From Empedobacter stercoris (lineage in GTDB: Bacteria > Bacteroidota > Bacteroidia > Flavobacteriales > Weeksellaceae), in the NCBI RefSeq assembly GCF_020281205.1, contig NZ_JACXZC010000001.1, forward strand, positions 62,001 to 126,000: a stretch of 64,000 bases of DNA. The letters are read 5' to 3'. Below the pieces are notes generated by a model that worked only from the letters and a program-made list of their open reading frames with translations, was not told the origin of the DNA and made no database searches. Shown piece after piece: positions 45,713 through 56,200 of this stretch; the first letter of the stretch is position 1, and each line of letters starts with the position of its first letter. The position numbers and the translations under genes are program-made.

Positions 45713-46473
45713 ATAATCAGTATTCCTAAATAAAATAAAACTTCGGTAACTTGTTGTACAGTTCCCAAACAATCGCCTGTATAACCGCCTATATATTTCT
45801 TAAAATACCAACCCAAATAGACTTTACCTATATAACAAAGTGGTAAAATCAACAAGAATTTCCATTCGCCAAAAACTATAAAAGGAAGTAAACAAAATAG
45901 AAAACTTATGAGCAAGTTTTTAATCGGTAAAGCTTTACTCGCCATTGGTTTTGATTTGCTTTTGTCAATATCGGTGACATATTCGTGGGTGTAAATCATC
46001 ATTCCAGAAAAAAAACGACTTACCGAATGTGCAGCAATTAAAGTGAAAATAATCAACCAAAAATTATCTTCTGCAATGTGTTTCAGAGAGGTGAATTTTA
46101 ATAACAATAACAAGATTGCACCGATAACTCCATAAGCTCCAATTCGGCTATCTTTCATAATTGTCATAATTTTTTCTTTACCATAACCTCCTCCAAAACT
46201 ATCGCAGACATCAGTAAAACCATCTTCGTGAAAAGCACCAGTCAACAAAATACTTGTAATCATGGTGATAATAATCGCAATATCAACAGGTAAAATAAAT
46301 TGACAAACACTATAAATAATCGCATTAAAACAACCAACCAATAAGCCAACAGCAGCATAATATTTTTGCGATTGATTCATAATTTCGTTGCTGTAAGGAA
46401 TCTTGAATGGAATTGGAATTCGAGTAAAAAACATCAATGCCGTTAGGAAATAAGTAATTTCTTTTTTTAGCAT
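45697..46473 (-). CDS. cobS: Adenosylcobinamide-GDP ribazoletransferase
   Basis: A 258-residue integral membrane enzyme that joins adenosylcobinamide-GDP to alpha-ribazole(-phosphate), the last assembly step of adenosylcobalamin. Family blocks are visible: FFTRIPIP near the start, GAFHEDGFTDVCDSFGGG with the acidic active-site residues, MKDSRIGAYGVIG, and TGDCLGTVQQVTE near the C terminus. Several transmembrane helices. It overlaps cobT by 7 bp and cobC by 16 bp. Confidence 0.95.
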   Translation of the reverse strand: MLKKEITYFLTALMFFTRIPIPFKIPYSNEIMNQSQKYYAAVGLLVGCFNAIIYSVCQFILPVDIAIIITMITSILLTGAFHEDGFTDVCDSFGGGYGKEKIMTIMKDSRIGAYGVIGAILLLLLKFTSLKHIAEDNFWLIIFTLIAAHSVSRFFSGMMIYTHEYVTDIDKSKSKPMASKALPIKNLLISFLFCLLPFIVFGEWKFLLILPLCYIGKVYLGWYFKKYIGGYTGDCLGTVQQVTEVLFYLGILIICKFL

Positions 46474-47486
46474 TCCACTTCAGTTTCTTTATTACTGACA
46501 CCAGCAGATTCAAAACTTGCCATATCATTAAAGAAATTTACTGCACTTTTAATAATTGGATAAGCCAAAGCACAACCTGTTCCTTCTCCTACGCGTAAAT
46601 TGATTTTCAAGATAGGTTCTTCGTTGAAATAATTTAATAGATAACGATGTCCAATTTCATCACTTTGATGACAAAAAATAGCGTTTTTCAAAATTTCAGG
46701 TTTCAATTTTGATGCGACTAAAATTGCAGCTGAAGCAATATAACCATCTATCATCAACAGCATATTATGTTCATAAGCAGCGAGCATTGCACCTGTCATT
46801 TGCGCGACTTCAAAACCTCCGAAAGTTGCTAAAATTTGTTTCGGATCATTTATTTCACCTTGATTTTCCTTTGCTTGAGTCAGAATATTAATCTTGTTTT
46901 GCAATTGTTCATCATTCAAGCCTGTACCTCGGCCAACACATTGTTCAAGTGGAAGTTGAGTTAAATAGTGAATAATCATTGATGCAGATGAAGTGTTTCC
47001 AATTCCCATTTCCCCAAAACCAATAATATTCGTTCCGTTTTGAGCGATTTCATCAACAATTTTCTTCGAATGATCAAAGCATTGTTGCAATTCTTCTGCA
47101 TTCATTGCAGGTTCGTACAAAAAGTTTTTGGTTGATTTTGCAATTTTGCAATTTTTCAGAACCGAATAATCTTCAAAATTATAATTGACTCCTGCATCAA
47201 CAATTGTTAAATCGATTTCATTTTGATTACAAAAAACATTAATAGCAGCCCCATTATTTAGGAAATTAATAACCATTTGCGGTGTAACCTCCGCAGGATA
47301 AGCACTTACGCCAGATTGTGCAATACCATGATCGCTTGCGAAAACAATTAGATGTGGATTAACTAATTCTAAATGATTTTTTTGTTGAACTAAACCAATC
47401 CTCAAAGCGATTTTTTCTAATAAACCTAAAGCTCCAAGAGGTTTTGTTTTAAGGTCAATAAGGTGTTGAATTTCTTCTTTTAGCAT
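46467..47486 (-). CDS. cobT: Nicotinate-nucleotide--dimethylbenzimidazole phosphoribosyltransferase
   Basis: A 339-residue enzyme that makes alpha-ribazole-5'-phosphate from dimethylbenzimidazole and nicotinate mononucleotide. KTKPLGALGLLEKIA, FASDHGIAQSGVSAYPAEVT, GFGEMGIGNTSSAS (with the conserved acidic residue), GRGTGLND and GGFEVAQMTGAMLAA are all family signatures; the C-terminal GEGTGCALAYP is also present. First gene of the operon, with a cobalamin riboswitch in its leader. cobU/cobP is not in this window. Confidence 0.95.
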   Translation of the reverse strand: MLKEEIQHLIDLKTKPLGALGLLEKIALRIGLVQQKNHLELVNPHLIVFASDHGIAQSGVSAYPAEVTPQMVINFLNNGAAINVFCNQNEIDLTIVDAGVNYNFEDYSVLKNCKIAKSTKNFLYEPAMNAEELQQCFDHSKKIVDEIAQNGTNIIGFGEMGIGNTSSASMIIHYLTQLPLEQCVGRGTGLNDEQLQNKINILTQAKENQGEINDPKQILATFGGFEVAQMTGAMLAAYEHNMLLMIDGYIASAAILVASKLKPEILKNAIFCHQSDEIGHRYLLNYFNEEPILKINLRVGEGTGCALAYPIIKSAVNFFNDMASFESAGVSNKETEVEC

Positions 47487-47508
47487 GTTTTTATAAACTA
47501 AGTTTTAA

Positions 47509-47594
47509 TAAAAATGCTTTCGAAATCAAGTGCAATCAATTCAACAAAAACCGAGATTATTGTAGTTTTGATTGAGCTTCAATCGCGAAAGCAT
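47509..47594 (-). terminator. Terminator-like hairpin in the cob leader (expression platform)
   Basis: On the minus strand, ATGCTTTCG (47594-47586) pairs with CGAAAGCAT (47522-47514), extended by the inner CAATCAA/TTGATTG helix, and is followed by TTTTTATT. It lies between the cobalamin aptamer and cobT, where an attenuator is expected. Confidence 0.65.
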
Positions 47595-47686
47595 CATCTA
47601 AAAAGTGGTCTGGCTTATAGTGTTCACTACTTACAGTTGCGCGACAGCTCGAGATTTGCACTCGATTCCCTTTTATGCAACTAATG
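47595..47686 (-). promoter_or_regulatory. Cobalamin riboswitch aptamer upstream of cobTSC
   Basis: Read on the minus strand, the conserved core is clear: AAAAGGGAATC, GTGCAAATC, CTGTCGCGCAACTGTAA (47670-47630), then GCCAGACCAC at 47614-47605, a form of the B12 box. This arrangement is that of the adenosylcobalamin riboswitch family. The only other content of the 321-bp space between cobT and the kinase gene is the downstream terminator hairpin and an AT-rich segment (47690-47807) that should hold both promoters. It presumably lowers cob expression when adenosylcobalamin is plentiful. Confidence 0.92.
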
Positions 47687-47807
47687 TAAGAAAATAAATA
47701 TGATTTTAAAAAATTAAACTTTTTTAAAATTAATTGATTACAAATATTTATAATTATGTAATATATTTAGCCTCCTCTACTTTCCTATTAAAAACAGATC
47801 AATTTTA

Positions 47808-50800
47808 ATGGAGAATTATCCTATCCCAGCAAACGAAAAGCAAAGATTGCAAGCAGTTTACGATTATAATTTGCAAGCACATGACAAAGACGAAGAATTA
47901 GACGTTTTTGCAAATGCCGCAAGTTTAATTTGCAATACACCTATTGCTTTAGTTTCTGTTTTTGACGAAGATTATCAAATCATCAAAGCGAATTGTGGAA
48001 TAGAAGTGGATGCAGTTCCGCGTCAGCAAACAATTTGTCAATTTTCTTTGATGGAAGATGAAATTTTAGTCATTGATGATGTAAATAAATTTGAACCAGC
48101 ACAAAAAATAGCAGGCGTAAAAGCAGCAAACATCCAGTTTTATGCAGGTGTACCTTTAATAGATGATAACGGCAATGCATTGGGAACGCTTTGTGTTAAC
48201 GATCATCATCCAAGAAAATTAAGTGATAAACAACGAAGTTTATTGATTCAATTAGGGAAAAATATTACAAAATTATTGGTCAGTAAAAAACGAAAAAAAG
48301 ACGCTGCTTACTTTCAAAATATCTATAAAATTTCGAATAATTTAATCGGAGTTGCTGATATTAATGGTGTATTGAAATCAATTAACCCAGCCTTTAAAAA
48401 AGTTTTAGAAGTTAAAAATGACCAATCAATTCCTTCGAAAAATTTCTTAGACTTTGTTTCAGAAAAGGATAAGAAAAAAGTTCAAATGTTTTTGGCTGAT
48501 TTGAAAACTAATTCAGGTTCGAATCATTTCAAATGTTTGATGTATTCAATAGAAACGAAGGAAGAAAAATTGGTTGAGTGGTATACTAAATCAAACACTT
48601 CGTATGATAACGAGATTTTCTTATTTGGACGAGATATTACACTTGAAAACTCTAAAAAGGAGGAACTTGAAAACAGTGAACGTAAGTTTAGAAATTTTTT
48701 CAATTCTTCGCTTGGTTTAATGACGATTCACGATTTGGATGGTAATATTTTATCCATTAATAAAAAAGGTTTAGAATCGATGGGTTATACTGAGGAAGAA
48801 TCGAAAGATTTGGATCTTAAAAAATTAATTCCAAAAGCAAATCACCAAGAGTATGAAACGTATATAGATACAATTGCTAAGCAAAAGCAAAATTCTGGGT
48901 TGATGCCTTTGATTAAAAAGGATGGTATGTTGACTTATTGGTTGTACAGTAATATTTTGGATAAAGATAATGATGGAAATCCGATTGTGATGAGTACTGC
49001 GGTTGATATGACGCAACGAATAATCTTGGAAAGAGACTTGAATCGCGTTCGTCAATTATTAGACCATACCTATGAAGTAGCAAACGTTGGTGGTTGGAAA
49101 TTTGATTTAATTCACAACAAATTAATTTGGGCTGATACAACAAAAAAAATACACGAAGTTGAGCCAGATTATGAACCAAATGTAGAAACTGCACTTAATT
49201 TTTATGAACCTAAGAAAAGTTATCCTAAAATTAAGAAAGCGTTTAAGGATGCTATAGAGAAAGGAATTTCGTATGATTTGGAATTACAAATTATCACGCA
49301 AAAGAATAATACTGTTTGGGTGAGATGCAAAGGAATTCCAGAGTTTGTAGACGGAGTATGCGTTAGTCTTTTTGGGATATTTCAAGATATTAATGATAAG
49401 AAAATATACACATTAGAATTAGCCAGACAAAAAGCGATATTCGAAACGTTTATTAATCATGTACCTGCTTCAGTTGCAATGTTTGATAATAAAATGAATT
49501 ATTTGACTTTAAGTAACAAATGGAGTGAAGAGTTTGTTGTTAAAAAGAAAAATGTAATTGGAAAGTCGCATTACGATATTTATGATGTTCCTGAAGAAAG
49601 AAAATTAATCTATGAAGCGTGTTTAAAAGGAGAATCACACTCTAATCCAGATTCCATTTTTAGTACTCCGAAATACGATTCGGAACAGCATTATGCTTGG
49701 GAAATTCATCCATGGTACATCAATAAAAAACAAATTGGCGGCTTAATTATGTTTTCTCAAAATATCACCGAATCTGTCAAAAAGAATAAAGAGCTTAAAA
49801 AAGCGAAGAAAAATGCAGATATCGCAAATAGAGCAAAATCGGAATTTTTGGCAAATATGAGTCATGAAATCCGAACACCATTAAATGGAGTGATTGGTTT
49901 CTCTGATTTATTGTTGAAAACGCCTCTTAATCAATCACAGAAACAATATTTGAATTACATTAATGATTCTGCTAATTCATTGTTGTCAATTATTAATGAT
50001 ATTTTAGATTTCTCTAAAATTGAATCGGGGCGAATGGATGTTTCGATTGAAAAAAATAATTTATTCGAATTAGGAAATCAAGTCATTAATGTTATTCTTT
50101 ATCAAGCCGAAAATAAAAAAATAGAACTGTTATTAAATATCGATAATAGTTTACCACAATTTATTTGGATTGATGAAGCGCGTCTAAAACAAGTTTTGAT
50201 TAATCTACTTGGGAATGCCGTGAAATTCACCGAAAAAGGTGAAATAGAACTTAAAATTAGTCAAGTCGAACCAATTAAAGAAGGGAAGAAAGCGAAACTT
50301 AGATTCTCTGTTCGCGATACTGGAATTGGGATTAAACCAGAGAAACAATCCAAAATTTTTGATGCTTTTACACAAGAAGATAGTACTGTAAGTAAACGTT
50401 TTGGAGGAACAGGATTAGGGTTAACCATTTCAAATAAATTGTTAAATTACTTCGGAAGTCATTTAGAATTGGAAAGTGAAGTCGATAAAGGCTCTACATT
50501 TTACTTTGAGTTGGAAGTGGATTACGAGTATAATTTTAATCAACAATTTGACCATTTAGACGAGATAAAACATATTCTGATTGTGGATGATAACCAAAGT
50601 AATCAGGTTATTTTGAAGCATATGTTAGAGTTTAAAAAAATCACTTCTGACCTTGCAAATAACGGAATAGAGGCGTTGCAAAAAGTGTTGAATGGTGAAG
50701 TGTATGATGTTATTTTGATGGATTATCACATGCCTGTTTTAAATGGTTTAGAAACAATTCAGAAAATAAAAGAATACGTTGAGTCGAAACAAACAAAAAT

Positions 50801-51731
50801 ACCTTTAGTGTTATTGCATAGCTCATCTGAAGATGAATTTTTGATTCAGAAAGCTAAAGAATTAGGGATAAATTCTCGTTTATTAAAACCAATAAAATCA
50901 GAAGAATTATTCGAAACATTACGAAAAAGTATCATCGATTCGAAGGAAAATCAAACATTAGAAATAGAAGAACCAAACGAAAATACACAAGATTTTTCTA
51001 AACAATTTCATATTCTTATTGCTGATGATAATATGGTGAATATGGCACTGAATCAGCAAATCATAAAAAATATAGCACCAAATAGTGTGTTGTACACGGC
51101 TATAAATGGAGCTGAAGCAGTAGCTGTTTGTCAAGAAAATCAAGTTGATTTAATTTTAATGGATATTCAAATGCCAGAAATGAATGGTATTGATGCAACG
51201 AAATTTATTCGATTGATTAATAATTATCAAGATGTCCCGATTATTGCCGTTACAGCGGGAAATGTGAAAGGCGAAAAAGAAAGATGTCTTGAGGTTGGTT
51301 TGACTGACTTCTTAGCGAAGCCAATTCGAGAAAATGATATAGTAGATATGATGAAAAAATGGTTGGATTTTTCTCAAGAAACGCAAAATGAAAACGAAGA
51401 TTTTGGAAATCATATTGATGTATCAATGATTGATAATTATACAAAAGATGATGAATCGTTCAGAAAAACGTTTATCGAAATTATTATCAATGAATTAGAA
51501 AAAGACAAAATAGCGTTTAAAACACATAGTAATACTAAAAATTTAGAACAAATCAATCAATTAGGGCACAAAGTAAAAGGAACTTCGAAAACGGCTGGAC
51601 TTCTTATTTTGGCTGATTTAACTGAACAAATCGAAAAAGCAACTTCTATAAATTACATAGAAGAAAACCAACTTATAATGCGAATAGAAAACGAAATTGA
51701 ATTAGTTATTAATTATTTAAAAAATATTTAA
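47808..51731 (+). CDS. Multi-PAS hybrid histidine kinase with two receivers and HPt
   Basis: A 1307-residue cytoplasmic phosphorelay protein with no transmembrane helix. Domain order by motif: GAF (about 25-160), PAS (170-280), PAS (292-405), PAS (415-532), PAS (545-660), HisKA with SHEIRTP and His686, HATPase (about 785-905; NLLGNAVKF, DTGIGI, GGTGLGL), REC1 (about 921-1040, Asp972 in MDYHMP), REC2 (about 1066-1185, Asp1119 in MDIQMP), and an HPt domain (about 1200-1300, His1254 in LGHKVKG). It contains every element of a phosphorelay except the terminal output. The adjacent single-domain receiver starts 11 bp downstream and is the natural last acceptor. First gene of the exopolysaccharide-type operon. 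Confidence 0.93.
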   Translation: MENYPIPANEKQRLQAVYDYNLQAHDKDEELDVFANAASLICNTPIALVSVFDEDYQIIKANCGIEVDAVPRQQTICQFSLMEDEILVIDDVNKFEPAQKIAGVKAANIQFYAGVPLIDDNGNALGTLCVNDHHPRKLSDKQRSLLIQLGKNITKLLVSKKRKKDAAYFQNIYKISNNLIGVADINGVLKSINPAFKKVLEVKNDQSIPSKNFLDFVSEKDKKKVQMFLADLKTNSGSNHFKCLMYSIETKEEKLVEWYTKSNTSYDNEIFLFGRDITLENSKKEELENSERKFRNFFNSSLGLMTIHDLDGNILSINKKGLESMGYTEEESKDLDLKKLIPKANHQEYETYIDTIAKQKQNSGLMPLIKKDGMLTYWLYSNILDKDNDGNPIVMSTAVDMTQRIILERDLNRVRQLLDHTYEVANVGGWKFDLIHNKLIWADTTKKIHEVEPDYEPNVETALNFYEPKKSYPKIKKAFKDAIEKGISYDLELQIITQKNNTVWVRCKGIPEFVDGVCVSLFGIFQDINDKKIYTLELARQKAIFETFINHVPASVAMFDNKMNYLTLSNKWSEEFVVKKKNVIGKSHYDIYDVPEERKLIYEACLKGESHSNPDSIFSTPKYDSEQHYAWEIHPWYINKKQIGGLIMFSQNITESVKKNKELKKAKKNADIANRAKSEFLANMSHEIRTPLNGVIGFSDLLLKTPLNQSQKQYLNYINDSANSLLSIINDILDFSKIESGRMDVSIEKNNLFELGNQVINVILYQAENKKIELLLNIDNSLPQFIWIDEARLKQVLINLLGNAVKFTEKGEIELKISQVEPIKEGKKAKLRFSVRDTGIGIKPEKQSKIFDAFTQEDSTVSKRFGGTGLGLTISNKLLNYFGSHLELESEVDKGSTFYFELEVDYEYNFNQQFDHLDEIKHILIVDDNQSNQVILKHMLEFKKITSDLANNGIEALQKVLNGEVYDVILMDYHMPVLNGLETIQKIKEYVESKQTKIPLVLLHSSSEDEFLIQKAKELGINSRLLKPIKSEELFETLRKSIIDSKENQTLEIEEPNENTQDFSKQFHILIADDNMVNMALNQQIIKNIAPNSVLYTAINGAEAVAVCQENQVDLILMDIQMPEMNGIDATKFIRLINNYQDVPIIAVTAGNVKGEKERCLEVGLTDFLAKPIRENDIVDMMKKWLDFSQETQNENEDFGNHIDVSMIDNYTKDDESFRKTFIEIIINELEKDKIAFKTHSNTKNLEQINQLGHKVKGTSKTAGLLILADLTEQIEKATSINYIEENQLIMRIENEIELVINYLKNI

Positions 51732-51742
51732 AAACCAATAGA

Positions 51743-52099
51743 ATGCAGATTTTAATTGCCGAAGACGACGAATTGATTTTAAAAACAATTGAGCATAAAC
51801 TTAAAAAAGAAGGCTATACAGTTGTTTTAACACGAAATGGAAAAGAAGCAATCAACAAGATAGAAACAGAAAATATTGATCTGATTATTACTGATATTAT
51901 GATGCCTTTTGCTTCTGGTTTGGAGATTATTAGTGCTGTTAGAAAGAGTAAAAATGCTGAAACACCTATTATTATTTTGTCGTCTTTAGGACAAGAAGAT
52001 GTGGTTGTGGAAGCTTTTGATCTTGGTGCAAATGATTTTATGGTAAAACCATTTAGTCCTGTTGAATTATCAGTACGCGTAAAAAAAATCTTAAAATAA
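51743..52099 (+). CDS. Single-domain response regulator
   Basis: A 118-residue protein consisting only of a receiver domain: acidic pair in IAEDDE (7-9 region), phospho-acceptor Asp51 in IITDIMMP, switch Ser in IILSSLG and the conserved Lys in MVKPFSPVEL. It has no output domain, so it must act by protein contact, like CheY or DivK. Position between the hybrid kinase (11 bp upstream) and a HEAT-repeat membrane protein (4 bp downstream) suggests that it carries the phosphorelay signal to the HEAT protein or glycosyltransferase. Confidence 0.93.
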   Translation: MQILIAEDDELILKTIEHKLKKEGYTVVLTRNGKEAINKIETENIDLIITDIMMPFASGLEIISAVRKSKNAETPIIILSSLGQEDVVVEAFDLGANDFMVKPFSPVELSVRVKKILK

Positions 52100-52103
52100 T
52101 ACA

Positions 52104-53168
52104 ATGATTATCCTACAAATCATAACATATACCGAGTTAATCGTAGGAATTTATATTCTACTTATTTTACTTTTTTTGATTATCATATATACATTGTTGA
52201 AAAGTATTATTGAATATAAAATCATTACAAAGAAAAATAAGTGGAATGCGATTATTGATCAAGAGATTTATGAAACGATTTTAGAAGAAAATAATCAACA
52301 GAATACAGATTTTAATGATTATTTAAAATCAAGTTTATTCAAACATTATTTCATTAAAAAACTCCTAAAAGCAGAACATAACTTTTCGGGAAATTCTAAA
52401 GAGAATATTCGTAATTTATTTGGACAATATCAACTCAAGAAAATATCCTTACAAAAATTAAACAGTAAAAAAGGATACGAAATAGCCGAAGCTATACAAG
52501 AAGTGACAGCCATGAATTGCATCGAAACTTTGCCTAAAATTAAAACTTTGCTACATCATAGAAATGAGTTGGTTCGTACAGAAGCTCAATATGGTTTGGT
52601 GAAATTCTCTGGTTTTGAAGGTTTATATTTTTTGGATGATTTACAAGAACAATTAACAGATTGGCATCAATTAAAATTATTGGAAGCAATTAACACTTTA
52701 CCAAATAATGATGAGGTTGAGCAGTCAATTTCGAATTGGTTGAAATCAACGAATCAGAGTGTAAAAGTTTTTGCGATGAAATTGATTCGTAAGTTTCAAT
52801 TGTTACAAATGCACGATTTGGTTGCGGAAAATTTGCACGATTCTGATGAAAAAACCTTGAAAGAAACAATTAAAACTTTGGTTAGAATCGAAAGTGAAAC
52901 CACTTCAACTTTATTCATTCATCATTACGAAAGATATGAAGAGAAATTTCAATTGCAAATTTTGAAAGCTTTAGAACTAATTTCAAATCCAGAAAATAGT
53001 TTATTCTTGAAAACTCAGGCGATAGAAAATGAATCATTTTCAGTAAAAAAAGCAAGTGTGAAAGCATTAATCCATTGTTGTGATAAAAATGAGGTATTAC
53101 AACTTTCAACTCAATCAAATTCTCCCGAATTAAGACAAATTATTAATCAAATTATTCAAGAACACTAA
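52104..53168 (+). CDS. Membrane-anchored HEAT-repeat protein
   Basis: A 354-residue protein with one N-terminal transmembrane helix (about 10-35, TELIVGIYILLILLFLIIIYTLL) and a cytoplasmic helical-repeat domain. Repeated HEAT-like units are visible from about residue 130, such as CIETLPKIKTLLHHRNELVRTEAQYGL and LKSTNQSVKVFAMKLIRKF. HEAT solenoids mediate protein contacts, so it may link the phosphorelay receiver encoded just upstream (4 bp gap) to the membrane glycosyltransferase encoded just downstream (natural ATG 2 bp after the stop). No enzymatic motif is seen. Confidence 0.82.
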   Translation: MIILQIITYTELIVGIYILLILLFLIIIYTLLKSIIEYKIITKKNKWNAIIDQEIYETILEENNQQNTDFNDYLKSSLFKHYFIKKLLKAEHNFSGNSKENIRNLFGQYQLKKISLQKLNSKKGYEIAEAIQEVTAMNCIETLPKIKTLLHHRNELVRTEAQYGLVKFSGFEGLYFLDDLQEQLTDWHQLKLLEAINTLPNNDEVEQSISNWLKSTNQSVKVFAMKLIRKFQLLQMHDLVAENLHDSDEKTLKETIKTLVRIESETTSTLFIHHYERYEEKFQLQILKALELISNPENSLFLKTQAIENESFSVKKASVKALIHCCDKNEVLQLSTQSNSPELRQIINQIIQEH

Positions 53169-53170
53169 TC

Positions 53171-53236
53171 ATGAATTGGCTTGAAACCGCTTTCGATTTT
53201 TTTATTTATGGATTTCTTTTTTATTCTATCCTTTAA
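53171..53236 (+). pseudogene. Out-of-frame natural 5' end of the glycosyltransferase gene
   Basis: An ATG at 53171, 2 bp after the HEAT gene stop, opens 21 codons (MNWLETAFDFFIYGFLFYSI, L) before TAA at 53234-53236. Inserting one T in the CTTT run at 53231-53234 would continue as LLIIVYGWIGLYAKG, exactly into the glycosyltransferase frame, completing a first transmembrane helix. This looks like the true N terminus separated by a one-base deletion, or a sequencing error. Confidence 0.7.
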
Positions 53237-53241
53237 TTATT

Positions 53242-56200
53242 GTGTATGGATGGATTGGACTTTACGCAAAAGGAGCAATTAAATCATATATCCGAAAAAA
53301 TAGTTTTACAGATTATTCCCTGATCGCAACTTCTTCAAATGCACCAACGTTTAGTCTTATTGCTCCAGCTTATAATGAAGGGGCTACAATTGTAGAAAAT
53401 GTACGCTCGTTGTTGTCGTTGTATTATAATCAGCTCGAAATTATTATTGTAAATGATGGATCCAAAGATGATTCGTTGCAACGATTAATTGAGGCGTATG
53501 ATTTGATTAAAATAGATTATTTTGTTGAGGGAAATATCAAAACAAAACCCATAAATGCGATTTATAAAAGTAGCAATCCTGTTTTTAAAAAATTGGTAAT
53601 TGTTGACAAAGTAAATGGTGGAAAATCGGATGCGTTAAATGTTGGAATTAACATCGCTACAAATGATTATATTGTTTGTATTGACGTTGATTGTATCTTA
53701 GAACAAGATGCCATCCTAAAGCTTGCTAAGCCTTTTATGGACGAAGCAAAAGCTAAAGTAATTGCTTGTGGTGGCGTGATAAGATTGGCCAATAATTGTA
53801 CAATTATCGATGGGAAAATTGTAGATGTTAATTTGCCGAAAACTCGTATGGGTAGAGCTCAAGCGTTAGAATATATCAGAGCGTTTGTTTTGGGAAGAAT
53901 GGCATGGTCGCGTGCCAATGGATTGATGTTGATATCAGGTGCTTTTGGTGCTTTTGATCGCGAAATTGTATTGCAATGTGGCGGTTATGATCACGATACA
54001 GTTGGTGAAGATATGGAGCTTATTGTGCGAATGCGACGTTATATGCACGAGCAAAAATTGGCCTATAAAGTAGTAAATATTCCCGATCCGCTTTGTTGGA
54101 CAGAAGTGCCAGAAAGTAAAGAAATTTTAACCAAACAACGCAATCGTTGGATGCGTGGAACGATAGAAACATTGTGGAAACATCGTATTTTATTTTTCAA
54201 TCCGAAATATGGAAAACTTGGAATGATGAGTTATCCGTATTGGTTTTTCTTCGAATTTTTAGGACCGATTATCGAATATATTGGTTGGATCATTTTCGTT
54301 GTTTTATTCTTTTTAGGTTTAATTAATTGGCATATTTTCTTTCCTTTAATGGCTTTTGTATTGCTTTACGGAATTTTATATTCGATTTATGCCATTTTGA
54401 TTGATTTGATGACGTATAACGTTTACAACAAGAAAGGAGATATTCCAAAATTGTTTTTAACCGCGTTTATAGAGCCATTTACTTTTCATCCTTTTGTAGT
54501 TTTAGCTGCCGTAAAAGGAGTAAAGGATTTCTTTTTGAAAAATAATTCATGGGGAGAAATGACGCGACAAGGTTTTGGAAGAAATCAAGCAAAAGAGTTG
54601 TCTGTTTTGCAAAAAATGAAATTAGGATTTGTGAATTTAGTTCAACAAACGACTTTTATTTCATTGATTTATCTTTTACTTTTTGGGGTATCTACAATTG
54701 TTGAAATTTCTTTTTATAAACAAAATTTAACCCCACATGCTCATCAAACATTATTTCTTGATTTATTTGTTCACAATATTGATTTTGCTTTAGACAGTAT
54801 TTTTATCGTTAGTTTAATTTACTTCTTATTGCAATTTTATTCTATCGGTTGGGCGAAGAAATGGGTTATTTTTGCTTATTCATTTTTAATTGTTGCAAAT
54901 ATAGGATTGATAAAATATTTTGAAACGACGCTCAACTTATTAGGTTCCGATTTATTTTTATACACATTCGATGAGTTAAAGCTGATTATTGGAGCTTCTG
55001 GTGTTATGAATGTTACCAATATTATTCTATCTCTGGTTGTAATTAGTTTATTGACGTTGATTTTTACGTACAGTTATAAATTAAAAATCAAGCAGAAATA
55101 TCTCCAATTTTCGCTGATTGTACTAAGTCTTTTCGCGATTATTATTCCGATTAATCTGTTTGTAAAGGATGCAGAGAATGATGAGTTTTCGTCTAATTTA
55201 GTTTTAAGTAAATCGTCTTATTTTTTCTCTAATTCATTAGAACAATTTGCTGAAGATAAAATAACCGAAATTGATTTCTTGAATGCAAATTCAACTGCAA
55301 AGAATCAAGATAACCGAAATTATCCAGACAAAGAAAATTATCCATTTTTATACCAAGATGATAACCAAAACTTTTTTGCAAAACAATTCAATTTATCAAC
55401 TGAAAAGCCAAATGTTGTTTTTATTGTAATTGAAGGTTTGGGGAGAGCATATAGCAACGACGGAGCGTATTTAGGATCGTTTACACCTTATATTGATCAA
55501 CTATCTAAAAAGAGTTTGTATTGGGAAAATGGATTGAGTACGACGGGAAGAACATATGGTGTTCTACCAGCGTTAACAGGTTCCTTGCCATTTGCTGAAA
55601 ATGGTTTTATGGAGCAAAATAACTTACCTCAACATTTCAACTTGTATAATTTATTGAAAAGTAATGGTTATAAAACGGGGTATTTTTATGGTGGTGATGC
55701 AGATTTTGACTTTATGTCTAAGTATTTGGATTATTCTCAAGTGGAAACGATTATAGATGAAGATGATTACGGAAACGATTATGCGAAAATCCCTTCGAAT
55801 AATGGCTTTTCTTGGGGATATGATGATCATTCGGTTTTTAAAAAATATTTAACAATACAGAAAGAAGATAGTCAACCCTATTTTAATGTTTTAATGACTT
55901 TAGCAACGCACAGCCCATTCTTGATAAACAATGTTGAGAAATACAATAAACAGTTTGATAAGTTGGTTGAAACAAGAAATTATGATGCGACAACTTTAGC
56001 TACAATCAAAAAATATAAGCAGCAATTGGTTACTTTTTTAAGTGTAGACGATGCGTTAAAAAATTTTTTTGAAACATATCAAAAACGTTCAGATTTTAAT
56101 CAAACTATTTTTGTGATAACAGGAGATCATAGAATGCCAGAAGTGCCGATGGAAACGAAAATAGATCGTTTTCATGTGCCAATTATAGTGTATTCACCGT

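Noticed and set aside
53228-53242. Programmed -1 ribosomal frameshift in the glycosyltransferase gene
   Set aside because: ATC CTT TAA is not a canonical slippery heptamer, and no clear stimulatory hairpin follows; a one-base deletion or sequencing error is simpler.
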